Shown here one piece after another: positions 35,485-44,279 of a stretch of 64,000 nucleotides of DNA. The stretch's first letter is position 1; the number at the start of each line of letters is the position of its first letter. The notes below the pieces were generated by a model. That model searched no databases and had not been told where the DNA came from. It saw only the letters and a program-made list of their open reading frames with translations. The stretch covers positions 62,001 through 126,000 of the forward strand of contig DAINSK010000001.1 of assembly GCA_036741355.1 (NCBI GenBank). The letters run 5' to 3'. A program made the translations under genes and the position numbers. The stretch is from JBBRGK01 sp036741355. Lineage in GTDB: Bacteria; Chloroflexota; Dehalococcoidia; CAUJGQ01.

Positions 35485-36054
35485 CTATGACTCCTGCGTC
35501 GTTGTCGGAGGAGGTGTTGCCGGCCGGGCCGGCCGCTCCGACTTGGCGGCGCCGGGCGTCAGAATCATCGTCATCGCGCGCCCTTCCATGTTGGCGGGCT
35601 TTTCAATGGACGCGAACTCTTTCAACCGGCCGTAAATCTGTTCCAAAAGATCGCGGCCGATCTGCGGGTGCGTGATTTCGCGCCCTCGGAACCGGACGGT
35701 AACCTTTACCTTGTCGCCTTCTTTGAGGAGCTTTTCAGCTGTTCGCGCCTTGAAGTCGATATCGTGCACCGCGATCTTCGGCTCCATGCGGATCTCACGC
35801 AATAAAACGTTTTTCTGGTGCTTTTTCGCCTCGCGCTCTTTCTTGGCCTGTTCATATTTGAACTTGCCGTAATCGAGCATTCGGCACACGGGCGGCACCG
35901 CCGCTGGCGCAACCTCTACCAGGTCTACGCCTTGTTCTCGGGCCATTTCGAGCGCTTTGTAGAGCGGGATGGTTCCGAGTTGCTCGCCGGCTTCGCCGAT
36001 CAGACGGACCTCGCGAGCTTTGATGCGATCATTGATGCGGTAGTCTCGGCTAAT
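35485..36054 (-). CDS. infC: Translation initiation factor IF-3
   Basis: IF-3 with the N-terminal SRDYRINDRIKAREVRLIG and C-terminal KEGDKVKVTVRFRGREITH. An AUU start is proposed: AGGGGAG lies four bases upstream of ATT, whereas the ATG 13 codons earlier has no ribosome site and would add non-conserved residues. AUU starts on infC permit autoregulation by IF-3 in E. coli. About 189 residues, with a proline-rich tail. First gene of infC-rpmI-rplT. Confidence 0.95.
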   Translation of the reverse strand: MSRDYRINDRIKAREVRLIGEAGEQLGTIPLYKALEMAREQGVDLVEVAPAAVPPVCRMLDYGKFKYEQAKKEREAKKHQKNVLLREIRMEPKIAVHDIDFKARTAEKLLKEGDKVKVTVRFRGREITHPQIGRDLLEQIYGRLKEFASIEKPANMEGRAMTMILTPGAAKSERPARPATPPPTTTQES

Positions 36055-36232
36055 ACAACTCCCCTTTTTGGACACCAAATACCGCGGGGTCATTGAGAAT
36101 TTGGCCCCCGGAACCCGAATTATTGCACGTTAGCCCTCATCCGTCAACGATATTCACGCCTGATCGTCACTCAGAGAGCCACCGCTCAAGGCCGTAGATC
36201 GTGCCGTAGCAGCGCCTGTGCTAGGACCTCGG

Positions 36233-37987
36233 TCACGACCGCTTCGTCTCGATCTCTTCGCAGATCCGTGCGACGACGTCGGCCACGGGCAACGCACCCA
36301 AATTTTCGCCGTCGCGGAGGCGCACCGCGGCGGCGTCCGCTTCGATCTCTTTGTCGCCCACGACCAGCATGTACGGTATCTTCTGCATCTGCGCGTGGCG
36401 GATCTTGGCGTTCATCCGTTCCGAGCGGTCGTCCACCTGGGCGCGGATGCCGGCATCCTTCAGCCGCGACTCGACGCTGTGGGCGAATTCGACGTGCCGG
36501 TCCGCGATTGGGATCACGATCGCCTGCACGGGCGCCAGCCACGTCGGGAACGCACCGCCGTAGTGCTCGATCAGCATGGCGAGGAACCGCTCGGTCGAGC
36601 CGGTCACGGCGCGGTGCAGCATCACCGGCGTGTGTGCGGCGCCGTCCTCGCCGATGTACTCGCAGCCCAGCCTCGCCGGCTGGATGAAGTCCACCTGGAT
36701 CGTCGAGAGCTGCCACTCGCGACCGAGCGCGTCGCGGGCCATGAAGTCGGCCTTGGGGCCGTAAAACGCCGCCTCGCCTATCGCCGGCACGTAGCTCATC
36801 CCCGATGCGTCCAGCGCGTCCTGTAGCGCCTGCTCCGCGCGTGACCAGCGCTCGTCATCCTGAACGTACTTGTCGTCCGAAGGATCGCGCAGCGAGAGGC
36901 GCACGTAGTAATCGCTGAAACCGTAGGCGCCCATCACCTCGCGGATAACGGCGAGCGCCCGTCCGAACTCCTCCTGGATCTGGTCGGGCGTGCAGAAGAC
37001 GTGACAGTCGTCCTGCGTCAAGGCGCGCACTCGCGTCAGGCCGGATAGCTCGCCTGACTTCTCGTAGCGGTAAAGCGTCGCGAACTCCGCATAGCGCAGC
37101 GGCAACTCGCGGTAGCTGTGCATCTGCGTGTTGTACAGCGTCATATGCGAGGGACAGTTCATCGGCTTGAGCATGTACATCTCGTCTTCGTCGACCATCG
37201 GCGGCCACATCGCGTCAAGATAGTGGTCCCAGTGTCCCGACTTCTTGAACAGCTCTGCCTTGGCGACGTGCGCCGTCCAGACGTGCTGGTAGCCGTAGCG
37301 CGTCTGCACCTCGCGCACGTAGCTTTCCATCGTGTGCCGCAGCATCTCGCCGGCGGGCAGGAAGAGGGGGATGCCGGCGCCGACGTCGTCGCTGAAGGCG
37401 AACAGACCCAGTTCACGCCCGAGACGGCGGTGGTCCCGCTTCCGCGCCTCCTCCAACATGGTGAGGTGGTTGTCCAGCTTCTCCTGTGTCGGGAAGAGGA
37501 CGCCGTAGACGCGCTGCAGTTGCGGGCGGTGCTCGTCGCCGCGCCAGTAAGCGCCGGCAACGTTCGTCAGCTTGAATGCGCCGACCCTGCTCGCGCTCTC
37601 GACGTGCGGCCCGCCGCAGAGATCGGTAAATGGTCCGTGCGTGTAGAGGCCCACGTGATCGTCGGCAATGCCTTCGATGATTTCCAGCTTGTACGGTTGG
37701 TCTTTGAAGCGCTTTTGCGCTTCGGCCCTGCTGATCTCTGACCCGACGAACGGCCAGTCCCTCTTCATCTGATCGCGCATGTTCTCTTCGAGGACGGCGA
37801 GGTCCTCGGTCGTCAACGAGCGCGGCAGGTCGAAGTCGTAATAGAAGCCGTTTTCGACGGGCGGGCCGATCGCGATTTTGGCGTCCGGAAACATGTCCAC
37901 GACAGCTTTGGCCATCATGTGCGCCGCGGAGTGGCGCATTCGGTAGAGTTGGTCGTCCATCCCCTTGATCTGACCATCGGCTGACAT
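36233..37987 (-). CDS. thrS: Threonyl-tRNA synthetase lacking the TGS domain
   Basis: A 584-residue class II synthetase. It starts almost directly with the editing-domain segment RMRHSAAHMMAKAV, so the N-terminal TGS domain of about 60 residues is absent. Catalytic motifs are present (MNCPSHMTLY with the zinc Cys, FRYEKSGELSGL, and the C-terminal anticodon-binding domain). The ATG has a perfect AGGAGGT. A T-box leader upstream should couple expression to charged tRNA-Thr. It lies directly upstream of infC. Confidence 0.95.
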   Translation of the reverse strand: MSADGQIKGMDDQLYRMRHSAAHMMAKAVVDMFPDAKIAIGPPVENGFYYDFDLPRSLTTEDLAVLEENMRDQMKRDWPFVGSEISRAEAQKRFKDQPYKLEIIEGIADDHVGLYTHGPFTDLCGGPHVESASRVGAFKLTNVAGAYWRGDEHRPQLQRVYGVLFPTQEKLDNHLTMLEEARKRDHRRLGRELGLFAFSDDVGAGIPLFLPAGEMLRHTMESYVREVQTRYGYQHVWTAHVAKAELFKKSGHWDHYLDAMWPPMVDEDEMYMLKPMNCPSHMTLYNTQMHSYRELPLRYAEFATLYRYEKSGELSGLTRVRALTQDDCHVFCTPDQIQEEFGRALAVIREVMGAYGFSDYYVRLSLRDPSDDKYVQDDERWSRAEQALQDALDASGMSYVPAIGEAAFYGPKADFMARDALGREWQLSTIQVDFIQPARLGCEYIGEDGAAHTPVMLHRAVTGSTERFLAMLIEHYGGAFPTWLAPVQAIVIPIADRHVEFAHSVESRLKDAGIRAQVDDRSERMNAKIRHAQMQKIPYMLVVGDKEIEADAAAVRLRDGENLGALPVADVVARICEEIETKRS

Positions 37988-38009
37988 GGGAACCTCCTGC
38001 AAACACACA

Positions 38010-38038
38010 GGCCCCGCGTCCACTCGGGACGTGGGGCC
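38010..38038 (-). terminator. T-box leader terminator hairpin
   Basis: On the minus strand GGCCCC-A-CGTCC, loop CGAGT, GGACG-C-GGGGCC, followed by TGTGTGTTTG. The weak T-run is typical of high-GC leaders. It lies just before the thrS ribosome-binding site. Confidence 0.75.
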
Positions 38039-38272
38039 TTGCTCACGTGGTTCCACCCGACTTCGAGCGGTGCGCCCCAAAAGGACGCGCTGCTCCTCGA
38101 CGTGGCCGTTAACGGGGCCGGCGGGTTCGGTTACTCTACCTTGGCCGAACCGGCTCACGGGTGGTGTCGCCGCGGGCGCGTGTGCGGGGGCCTTTCAGCC
38201 GGTGGCTCCCCGTCTCTGGACCGGCGCCTAGCACGGGACGTGTCCCGATCGTCGCCTGTATCTCTGCAATTG
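38039..38272 (-). promoter_or_regulatory. T-box riboswitch of thrS
   Basis: The T-box core GGGTGGAACCACG (minus strand, 38046-38058) matches the conserved antiterminator sequence and is followed by the terminator. The upstream region contains GACACCACCCG, where ACC (Thr) is a plausible specifier codon; the exact specifier needs folding. Uncharged tRNA-Thr would favour antitermination. The leader begins about 12 bases downstream of the tRNA-Val gene. Confidence 0.8.
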
Positions 38273-38283
38273 TAGGAAACCGG

Positions 38284-38357
38284 TGGGCGACACTGGACTC
38301 GAACCAGTGACCTCTGCGATGTCAACGCAGCGCTCTAACCAGCTGAGCTAGCCGCCC
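38284..38357 (-). tRNA. tRNA-Val (GAC anticodon)
   Basis: 74 nucleotides fold as a full cloverleaf: acceptor GGGCGGC/GTCGCCC, D-arm, anticodon stem CTGCG/CGCAG with loop TTGACAT (anticodon GAC), and T-arm ACTGG-TTCGAGT-CCAGT. The 3' CCA is not encoded (CCG follows). It is on the same strand as the thrS leader and could be co-transcribed with it. Confidence 0.95.
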
Positions 38358-38475
38358 CTGGATCGGTAGCGTACCAATCATCAACCGAAGGCGTCAACGG
38401 ATTGAGGTGGGCCAGGCCCTTGAGTCCGGGTGTACACTGCTCGCATCACGCACGACGGCGGGTCAGGAGGCGGCC

Positions 38476-39462
38476 ATGCAGCAAACCAGTGAACTCATGC
38501 TTCAGACGGCCCGGGCGCTTTTGGCCGGGTTGTTGCCCGCGCAACGAGCCCAGGCTTGCTTCGATTTCGACGACGAAGAACGCTTCACCTGGCACTTCAC
38601 CCCGATCCCGCGCCGGGGCATCCCCCTACGTGACCTCATGCCCCACCAGCAGCACCTGGCGCAGGCATTGATTAGCTCCGGCTACAGTCCCATTGGCGCG
38701 ATCAAGGCCAACCAGATCATGAGCCTCGAACAGGTGCTGCACGAGTACGAGACCGTGCGACGGTTCGTGCGCGATCCCGACCTCTACTTCATCTCGGTGT
38801 TCGGCGACCCGTCGCCGTCGCAAACCTGGGGCTGGCGGCTCGAAGGGCACCACGTCTCGCTGAGCGTGACACTCGTCGATGGGCAGACGCTCGCCACGAC
38901 GCCGTGCTTCTTCGGCGCCAACCGTGCCGAAGTGCGAGAGGGGCCGCGGGCAGGGTTGCGCGTGCTGGCCGCCGAGGAAGACCTGGCGCGGGCACTGTTG
39001 AAATCACTCGACGACCGTCAACGCTCGCAGGCGGTACTCTCTCCCGAGGCGCCCGACGACCTCCTCACCTACAACCACCGTCGTGTCGATCCGCTCGGCA
39101 ACGACGGCATCGCGTCAGCGGAATTATCTCCAACCCAACGCCGTCGTCTGGTCGAATTGCTCGAGGTTTACGCCGATCCGATGCCTGCAGACGTCGCCAA
39201 CGCCCGTATGGCGAAAGTTCACGGTGCCGCTGCGGATCAACTTCGCTTCGCCTGGGCGGGCGGCGACAACCGGGGCGAGCGTCACTACTACCGCATCCAG
39301 AGCCCCGAGTTCATGGTGGAGTACGACAACACGCAGGACGGCGCCAACCACATCCACAGCGTCTGGCGCGACTACAACGGCGACTGGGGCCTCGACCTGC
39401 TCAGCCGCCACCTGACAGAGTCGCACGGGATGGCGAAGGCGGGCGCCGCGACTTCTTTCTGA
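38476..39462 (+). CDS. DUF3500 domain protein
   Basis: A 328-residue protein that is almost entirely a DUF3500 domain: TPIPRRGIPLRDLMPHQ, WGWRLEGHHVSL and YYRIQSPEFMVEYDNTQ are characteristic. AGGAGG lies five bases before the ATG. No signal peptide. The family is common in Gram-positive and Chloroflexota genomes and has no established function. Confidence 0.9.
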   Translation: MQQTSELMLQTARALLAGLLPAQRAQACFDFDDEERFTWHFTPIPRRGIPLRDLMPHQQHLAQALISSGYSPIGAIKANQIMSLEQVLHEYETVRRFVRDPDLYFISVFGDPSPSQTWGWRLEGHHVSLSVTLVDGQTLATTPCFFGANRAEVREGPRAGLRVLAAEEDLARALLKSLDDRQRSQAVLSPEAPDDLLTYNHRRVDPLGNDGIASAELSPTQRRRLVELLEVYADPMPADVANARMAKVHGAAADQLRFAWAGGDNRGERHYYRIQSPEFMVEYDNTQDGANHIHSVWRDYNGDWGLDLLSRHLTESHGMAKAGAATSF

Positions 39463-39480
39463 TCCAAGGAACGTTACGTC

Positions 39481-39927
39481 ATGCAATACCGTCCCGACAT
39501 TGTGATATCCGATTCTTCCGGCTCCGCCATTGCCATCATCGAGGTCAAGGCACTGAACAACGCGGACGTTCAGACAGCAACTCGTTACGTGAGAAACCTG
39601 ATCGCCCACGGCATGGCACCGCACGCTGATTATGTGATGCTCGTGACCCCGGTTACCGGCTATCTCTGGACGACGCTGAAATCAGTGTCGAATGATTCTC
39701 CGCCTGCCCTTACGTTTCCTATGCATGGCATCACGGAGAATTACCTGCCGCATGACAGCGACTCTACACAGATTCGTGGAAGCGTTCTCGAATCCATCGT
39801 GCTTCAATGGCTCACTGATCTGGCGAACGGAATAGTAGTCGATACCGGAGTGACAGAAAGCCTTCGAAAACCCGGGTTCGTTGATGCTGTGAAACATGGT
39901 CACGTGTATGCCCACGCAACGGCATGA
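39481..39927 (+). CDS. PD-(D/E)xK nuclease-like protein
   Basis: A 148-residue protein. PDIVISDSSGSAIAIIEVK is a clear PD...ExK-type active-site pattern of restriction-endonuclease-fold nucleases. Its stop overlaps the PIN gene start by four bases (ATGA), implying translational coupling. GC content is visibly lower (roughly half) than in the surrounding genes, suggesting transfer. The pair may be a toxin-antitoxin or defence module. Confidence 0.6.
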   Translation: MQYRPDIVISDSSGSAIAIIEVKALNNADVQTATRYVRNLIAHGMAPHADYVMLVTPVTGYLWTTLKSVSNDSPPALTFPMHGITENYLPHDSDSTQIRGSVLESIVLQWLTDLANGIVVDTGVTESLRKPGFVDAVKHGHVYAHATA

Positions 39928-40544
39928 ATGTCTATGTGGAATCAGGCTTCGTCCTCACGCTCGCATTGCAACAGGATGACCATCCGGCAGCCGATCGCCT
40001 CCTTCAATTGGCACGAAACTCTACAATTACGCTCAAAATCCCAGCATTCAGCTTGAGTGAGCCGTTCGCGAGGTTGAAATACTGGGCCAACAATCGGCAT
40101 CGATTGGTCGATGAGTTGAGTAAGGAAATCCGAGAGCTTGGACGAACGCAACCGCACCAGTCCATGGCGAGCGAACTTAGCCGGTATGCTATTCAGATGG
40201 CCAGCGTGCTTCAGACTCAAATGGACGCGGTAGAAGCAATCGTGGTTGATATCGGCCATAGTTGCGAGATAATTCAGATAAACGATGCCATTCTAACCAG
40301 CGCCTCGTCATTCAAGACTGAATATGACATGAGCCCACAAGACGCGATTATCTTAGCCTCTGTCATCAGCGATCTGAAACAGCCCGACGCTCCACTGGAG
40401 TCGCTCTTCATCAGTCAGAACGTGAAGGATTTCGAGCACCCGCTCATACAGGATGAGTTCCGCCGGCTCAACTGTAAGTATTTAGCTGACTTCACAAATG
40501 CCGTCAGGTTCATCGAACGGCCAACGAGTGAACCGGCGGAATAG
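39924..40544 (+). CDS. PIN-domain-like protein
   Basis: A 206-residue PIN-like protein. The N-terminal strand NVYVESGFVLTLAL has Glu where PIN nucleases have the first Asp, and MSPQDAIILASV and SQNVKDFEHP supply later acidic residues. PIN toxins cleave RNA with a metal-binding acidic cluster. It is coupled to the PD-(D/E)xK-like gene and shares its lower GC content. No VapB-type antitoxin is adjacent. Confidence 0.65.
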   Translation: MNVYVESGFVLTLALQQDDHPAADRLLQLARNSTITLKIPAFSLSEPFARLKYWANNRHRLVDELSKEIRELGRTQPHQSMASELSRYAIQMASVLQTQMDAVEAIVVDIGHSCEIIQINDAILTSASSFKTEYDMSPQDAIILASVISDLKQPDAPLESLFISQNVKDFEHPLIQDEFRRLNCKYLADFTNAVRFIERPTSEPAE

Positions 40545-40961
40545 ATTGGCGTGTCATTTATAGTGTTGTGCGTAAGGAAAGGACTATGGGATGATCTTAG
40601 CAGTCGGCCAAGGAGCTTACATTGTTGGAACCTTACAGCCTATAGCAGAGTAAGCGAAGCTGTCGTTGACCAGAGCGCCGCGATTCGCTCTATCTTATCA
40701 ATTGCCGCCCGATCTGATCCACCGATGTTCAGCAATGTGATCCACGCGAAACGACTTCGGCCTGGCGCAGAAAACCGGTCCACCCCTGTAAAACAGCGTG
40801 CGCCCGTTTGTAAAGTCGATGGACCTGCGCTGCGGCAGGACTTCCGCCTCGCTCCGGAAGCCCGTGTCTTCGGCTTGCCCGTCGCCGCCTTTTCAATCAC
40901 CGGCAACGGGCTGCGCTGACGAAGGGGAAGCTGATCACCCGTGGCCGGTCGCGCCCCTTTC
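40545..40961. other. Region without a supported gene
   Basis: About 417 bases of lower-GC sequence after the PIN gene. Open frames here have neither a convincing start nor recognisable protein sequence. It may be the remains of an inserted element. Confidence 0.5.
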
Positions 40962-41174
40962 CTAAAGTCCGGTTCCACCATCGTGAATCTCCACCGGGAT
41001 GTCTTCGGGTGCGATCCACACCACCTTCCCGTCGCGCCAGACTGCCACGGGGTTCCCGGCCTGCTTGTGGCGCCGCAGGGCGTCGCGAACGCCCTGGTTG
41101 AGCGCCTCTTGAATCCGCGGAATATCTCGCATGCGGTGAATAGGGTCGTCATCCGATTCCGGATCGGGTTTCAT
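40962..41174 (-). CDS. Small partner of a zeta-toxin-like kinase
   Basis: A 70-residue hydrophilic protein (MKPDPESDDDPIHRMRDIP). Its start overlaps the stop of the zeta-toxin-like gene by four bases. Small proteins of this type often accompany zeta-like kinases and probably act as antitoxins, but this one is not a classical epsilon antitoxin. Confidence 0.6.
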   Translation of the reverse strand: MKPDPESDDDPIHRMRDIPRIQEALNQGVRDALRRHKQAGNPVAVWRDGKVVWIAPEDIPVEIHDGGTGL

Positions 41175-41758
41175 CGGGCTTGCTCCATCAGGGTGCTCCA
41201 GTCGTTCTCGTCGATGATGGCCGGTGTGGTGTCCAAATGACCAGAAGCGATCAACCGGGGATTTCCGACATCGCTATTGTCGAACATCTGCCACGCGTCC
41301 GCGATCTCCCGGTAGATCGTGAAGAAGTTACGCAATCCAGCGACAAAGCGCCGCCGTATGACCGGCTCGGGCACATCATGCCCGCCAAGCCGCACCCGCT
41401 CTCGCACCCGGGCGATAGCCAGCTCCACCGTGGGCAGCGACAGAAAGGCCAGGTGGACACGGTAGCCCTCCGCCCGCCTGGCCCGCAGCCACGGCGCGAA
41501 GCTCCGGCTCCCTAGTGTGGTCTCGAAAGCAAAGGTCTCGCGGCTCTGGGCCAGTGTATGCAGCCGCGCCAGCATGACGCGGCCTGCGGCGACCGCCGCT
41601 CGCTCTGATCGGAAGGCCGACAGGCCCTGGGCGATGGTGTCTGCATTCACGAATTCGTTTACTGCCAGCGCTTCTCGTAGCAATGCTGGGGCGGCCGTGG
41701 TTTTGCCGGCACCATTCGGCCCCGCGATCACGACGATCAGGGGTATCTGCGATGCCAA
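41171..41758 (-). CDS. Zeta-toxin-family P-loop kinase
   Basis: A 195-residue protein with Walker A GPNGAGKTT at residue 13 and NADTIAQGLSAF downstream, the pattern of zeta/PezT-type kinases, which phosphorylate UDP-N-acetylglucosamine. FETTLGSRSF is also conserved. It is coupled to a small downstream gene. A housekeeping role as a nucleotide kinase remains possible. Confidence 0.8.
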   Translation of the reverse strand: MASQIPLIVVIAGPNGAGKTTAAPALLREALAVNEFVNADTIAQGLSAFRSERAAVAAGRVMLARLHTLAQSRETFAFETTLGSRSFAPWLRARRAEGYRVHLAFLSLPTVELAIARVRERVRLGGHDVPEPVIRRRFVAGLRNFFTIYREIADAWQMFDNSDVGNPRLIASGHLDTTPAIIDENDWSTLMEQAR

Positions 41759-41867
41759 TGTTCATACTCCGGCTTCGACGAACATCCCCGCCCACACCGC
41801 TTGCGGCTAACCGTTACAAGAAGTCACGAGATGCTCGACACCGCCTGCACGCAGCACCCAATGGCCG

Positions 41868-41910
41868 CCCCTTCCCCCCAGTATTGGGGTGGAAGGGGAC
41901 GGGGGTTAGG
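41868..41910 (-). repeat. Gene-3' palindromic repeat, copy 4
   Basis: On the minus strand CCTAACCCCCGTCCCCTTCC followed by a hairpin with CCCCAATACTGGGG at its centre and GGAAGGGG. It begins 16 bases after the stop of the 36-residue zinc-ribbon gene. Confidence 0.65.
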
Positions 41911-41925
41911 GGGCTCGGCGCCCCA

Positions 41926-42036
41926 CTAGCAGCAGTCGTCCTTATAGCCGCAGCGGCGGCAGACGGCAGCTTTGGAGCCGCCGATGGCGGACATCAGCGT
42001 GCCGCAACGCGGGCAGTTTTGTACGGGTCCGTTCAT
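41926..42036 (-). CDS. 36-residue zinc-ribbon microprotein
   Basis: MNGPVQNCPRCGTLMSAIGG leads to a second knuckle CRRCGYKDDCC: two CxxC pairs plus two terminal cysteines, all in a 36-residue frame. This is a compact zinc ribbon unlikely to arise by chance. GAGGA lies very close to the ATG (about one base), which is short. It follows the zeta-toxin region and precedes dut in the opposite order on the strand. Function unknown. Confidence 0.6.
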   Translation of the reverse strand: MNGPVQNCPRCGTLMSAIGGSKAAVCRRCGYKDDCC

Positions 42037-42114
42037 ATCCTCAGAATACAGCCGGCTCAACACGTCCACCTTGCGCGTTATGTCGTGTTTAAGTGATTAC
42101 GCGGTAGCACCGAT

Positions 42115-42546
42115 TCAGCGGCCTGTGGATCCGTGACCACCTTCGCCGCGGGCGGTGTCGGAGAGGGTTTGCGCCTCTTCCCAAGTGACTTCTAGTGCCC
42201 GCGCGACGACCAGTTGCGCTATCCGCTCGCCATCGAGCACCCGGTGCGCTTCGGCCGTGCCGGTGGTGTAGAGCGTCACGAACAGCTCGCCGCGGTAGTC
42301 GGGGTCGAGGGTGCCGAACACGCACATCACGCCGCGCAGCGAAAGCCCCGACCGCGGCCGGATCTGGACGTCGCACCCGGGCGGCGCTTCGATCACGACG
42401 CCGGTCGGAACGCGGACCGGAACTGGACCGACGTCGAGATATCCGGGCTCTTCCAGGCTGGCGTGAAGGTCGTATCCCGTGGCGCCCGGAGTTGCCTTTT
42501 GCGGTTGGCGGGCGTTCGGCCGCAGCCTTACAAAGCGGATGGTCAC
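42115..42546 (-). CDS. dut: dUTP diphosphatase
   Basis: A trimeric-type dUTPase of about 143 residues. Motifs are visible as ATPGATGYDLHA (motif 1), RPRSGLS (motif 2) and FGTLDPDYRGEL (motif 3). It prevents uracil incorporation into DNA. A GTG start is used; another GTG six codons upstream overlaps the hydrolase stop. It is immediately downstream of the alpha/beta hydrolase on the same strand. Confidence 0.92.
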   Translation of the reverse strand: MTIRFVRLRPNARQPQKATPGATGYDLHASLEEPGYLDVGPVPVRVPTGVVIEAPPGCDVQIRPRSGLSLRGVMCVFGTLDPDYRGELFVTLYTTGTAEAHRVLDGERIAQLVVARALEVTWEEAQTLSDTARGEGGHGSTGR

Positions 42547-42560
42547 GCCCTCGCCCGAGG

Positions 42561-43403
42561 TCACTCGACGCCCAGGAAATCGCAGATTGCTGCCTGCACC
42601 GCGTCGGGACGTTCGAACGGCACGAAGTGCGTCGTATCCGGAATCGTGAGCAACGGGCAGTCGGGAATCATCGCCGCCGCCTGGCGCGCTTTCTCGGGCG
42701 GGAAAGCTAGGCTGTGCTCGCCGGATATCAGCAGCACCGGACACTGTACTCGGGGAAGGTACTCGTCCGAGTGCAGCGGCCGCGGCCCCCAGGCGTACAT
42801 CTTCGCCTCGTCCTCGCCCGAACACTTCAGCACCACGGTCCCGTCAGGCCGATCGTAGACGCCGTTGCGCACGTAGAGTTCGAGCAGGTCCGGCCGCCAA
42901 CCATTAAAAGGCGGCTTGGAGCCGTAGTTTTCGATCGCCGCCTCCCTACTCGGCCACTCCATCCGCCGTCGCCTGGCCGAGTTCTGCATCCGCGAGTCCG
43001 GCTGCTGCGGCAGCGTATCTGGACCGAAGAAGAGGATCGGATCGATCAGGACCGCCCGGCTAAACAGTTCAGGACGGCGTTCAGCGACGATGGTAATCGA
43101 CGTGGCGCCCGCGGAGTGTCCGACGCCCACGACTCCGGATACACCCAGCACATCCAGCGCCCCCTCGAGGTCGTTAGCGTAGTCCGGCCAGCCGTAAACG
43201 CCCGGCTTGTCGCTGTCCCCGTGACCCCGGGTGTCGATAGCAAGACAGCGAAACCACCGCGACAGATGCTCTGCAAGCGGTTCCCAGATGTGCGCGTGAA
43301 AGCCCGTCGGGTGGAGGAAGAGCACAACCGGGCCGTCGCCGCCCCAGTCGAGATAATGCAGCTTGACGCCGTTCGCTTTGACGAAACCGTCGGTAAAGGC
43401 CAT
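42561..43403 (-). CDS. Alpha/beta-fold hydrolase
   Basis: A 280-residue hydrolase. The nucleophile elbow is GVGHSAGAT, the oxyanion motif HPTGFH near residue 30, and the general-base His is in DTTHFVPFE. It resembles haloalkane dehalogenase-like and C-C hydrolases; the substrate is not assignable. The ATG begins the conserved domain; an upstream TTG is rejected. The next gene on the strand is dut. Confidence 0.85.
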   Translation of the reverse strand: MAFTDGFVKANGVKLHYLDWGGDGPVVLFLHPTGFHAHIWEPLAEHLSRWFRCLAIDTRGHGDSDKPGVYGWPDYANDLEGALDVLGVSGVVGVGHSAGATSITIVAERRPELFSRAVLIDPILFFGPDTLPQQPDSRMQNSARRRRMEWPSREAAIENYGSKPPFNGWRPDLLELYVRNGVYDRPDGTVVLKCSGEDEAKMYAWGPRPLHSDEYLPRVQCPVLLISGEHSLAFPPEKARQAAAMIPDCPLLTIPDTTHFVPFERPDAVQAAICDFLGVE

Positions 43404-43458
43404 TACGACTTCGTGCTCCGCTCGCAAGATAGTGTCAGCCTCACACGAACAAGCGGAG

Positions 43459-44112
43459 TCACCGTCTGCCTCTACGGGTGGACTGGTCAGCCTCGTGGAG
43501 CGCGGTTGCGGACAGCATCAGTCCCGAGACCACGCCGACGGTGATGCCGCGGACCGTTTCCGCCATCCCCTGCAATTCGCGGTCGTCAATCGGGTCTTCG
43601 ATCGGTGGTGAGGACTGGAACTGCACGACGTCGATCTCGATCTGTGCGCCCTGCTCAGGGCTATTCGGGGACGTTCCGTCGCTCGAATCATCTCCCCGAA
43701 GTCGGAGCCACTCGTCCTCCCAGATGCCGATACCGAGTTTCACACCGCCGTTAAATCCATCCCATAGCGCGTCGTAAACGGCCCGCCGGTACGGATTTAG
43801 CAACGTCTGGGGAAACCAGGTCGCCAATTTTCCAAACCGGCCGCCGGCCGGCATTCGCAGGCGTATTGTCATCCGAATCTGCAATGGAAAGTGCGGCGGC
43901 CGCCGCTCGAACACACATGACGCGGATTGCTCCGCCGAAATGGTGCCGACCGCCTCGACGCTCTCGTCCGCGGGCTCCCATGATCTGCTCAATTCCACAC
44001 CCCAGATATCCTCCAAGGTCTCATGACACTCCCAGAACTGTTCAGCGTTGAACTGCTCGACAGCCGCGTGGACCGGCTGAAGTGCGCCGCGAGCCGGCTC
44101 ATATGTGTTCAA
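43459..44112 (-). CDS. DUF309-like N-terminus joined to an unknown domain
   Basis: About 217 residues. The first 35 residues (VEQFNAEQFWECHETLEDIW) are the start of a DUF309 protein, but the rest of that domain is missing. From residue 40 the sequence is unrelated (FGKLATWFPQTLLNPYRRAV...). A proline/acidic segment and a hydrophobic C-terminal stretch follow. This looks like a chimera from recombination. A TTG start is proposed; it is weakly supported. Confidence 0.45.
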   Translation of the reverse strand: MNTYEPARGALQPVHAAVEQFNAEQFWECHETLEDIWGVELSRSWEPADESVEAVGTISAEQSASCVFERRPPHFPLQIRMTIRLRMPAGGRFGKLATWFPQTLLNPYRRAVYDALWDGFNGGVKLGIGIWEDEWLRLRGDDSSDGTSPNSPEQGAQIEIDVVQFQSSPPIEDPIDDRELQGMAETVRGITVGVVSGLMLSATALHEADQSTRRGRR

Positions 44113-44279
44113 CCAACGGTTCCGCCTGGCGCTAGTGTAGCAAAGCGGCGAGGCCGTCCCGCGCGGTCCTCCGTTTGCCTGCCACTGAAAGGCACGGCAA
44201 TAATGAAAGCCGCAGCACCGCTTGCCGATGTGACGAACCACAAGAGGGGTACCGCGTTCGACGGCGCGGATGCGTGAGT

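Noticed and set aside
40640..41152. A minus-strand frame beside the zeta-toxin partner
   Set aside because: No start support and low-complexity composition; it overlaps the better-supported 70-residue gene.
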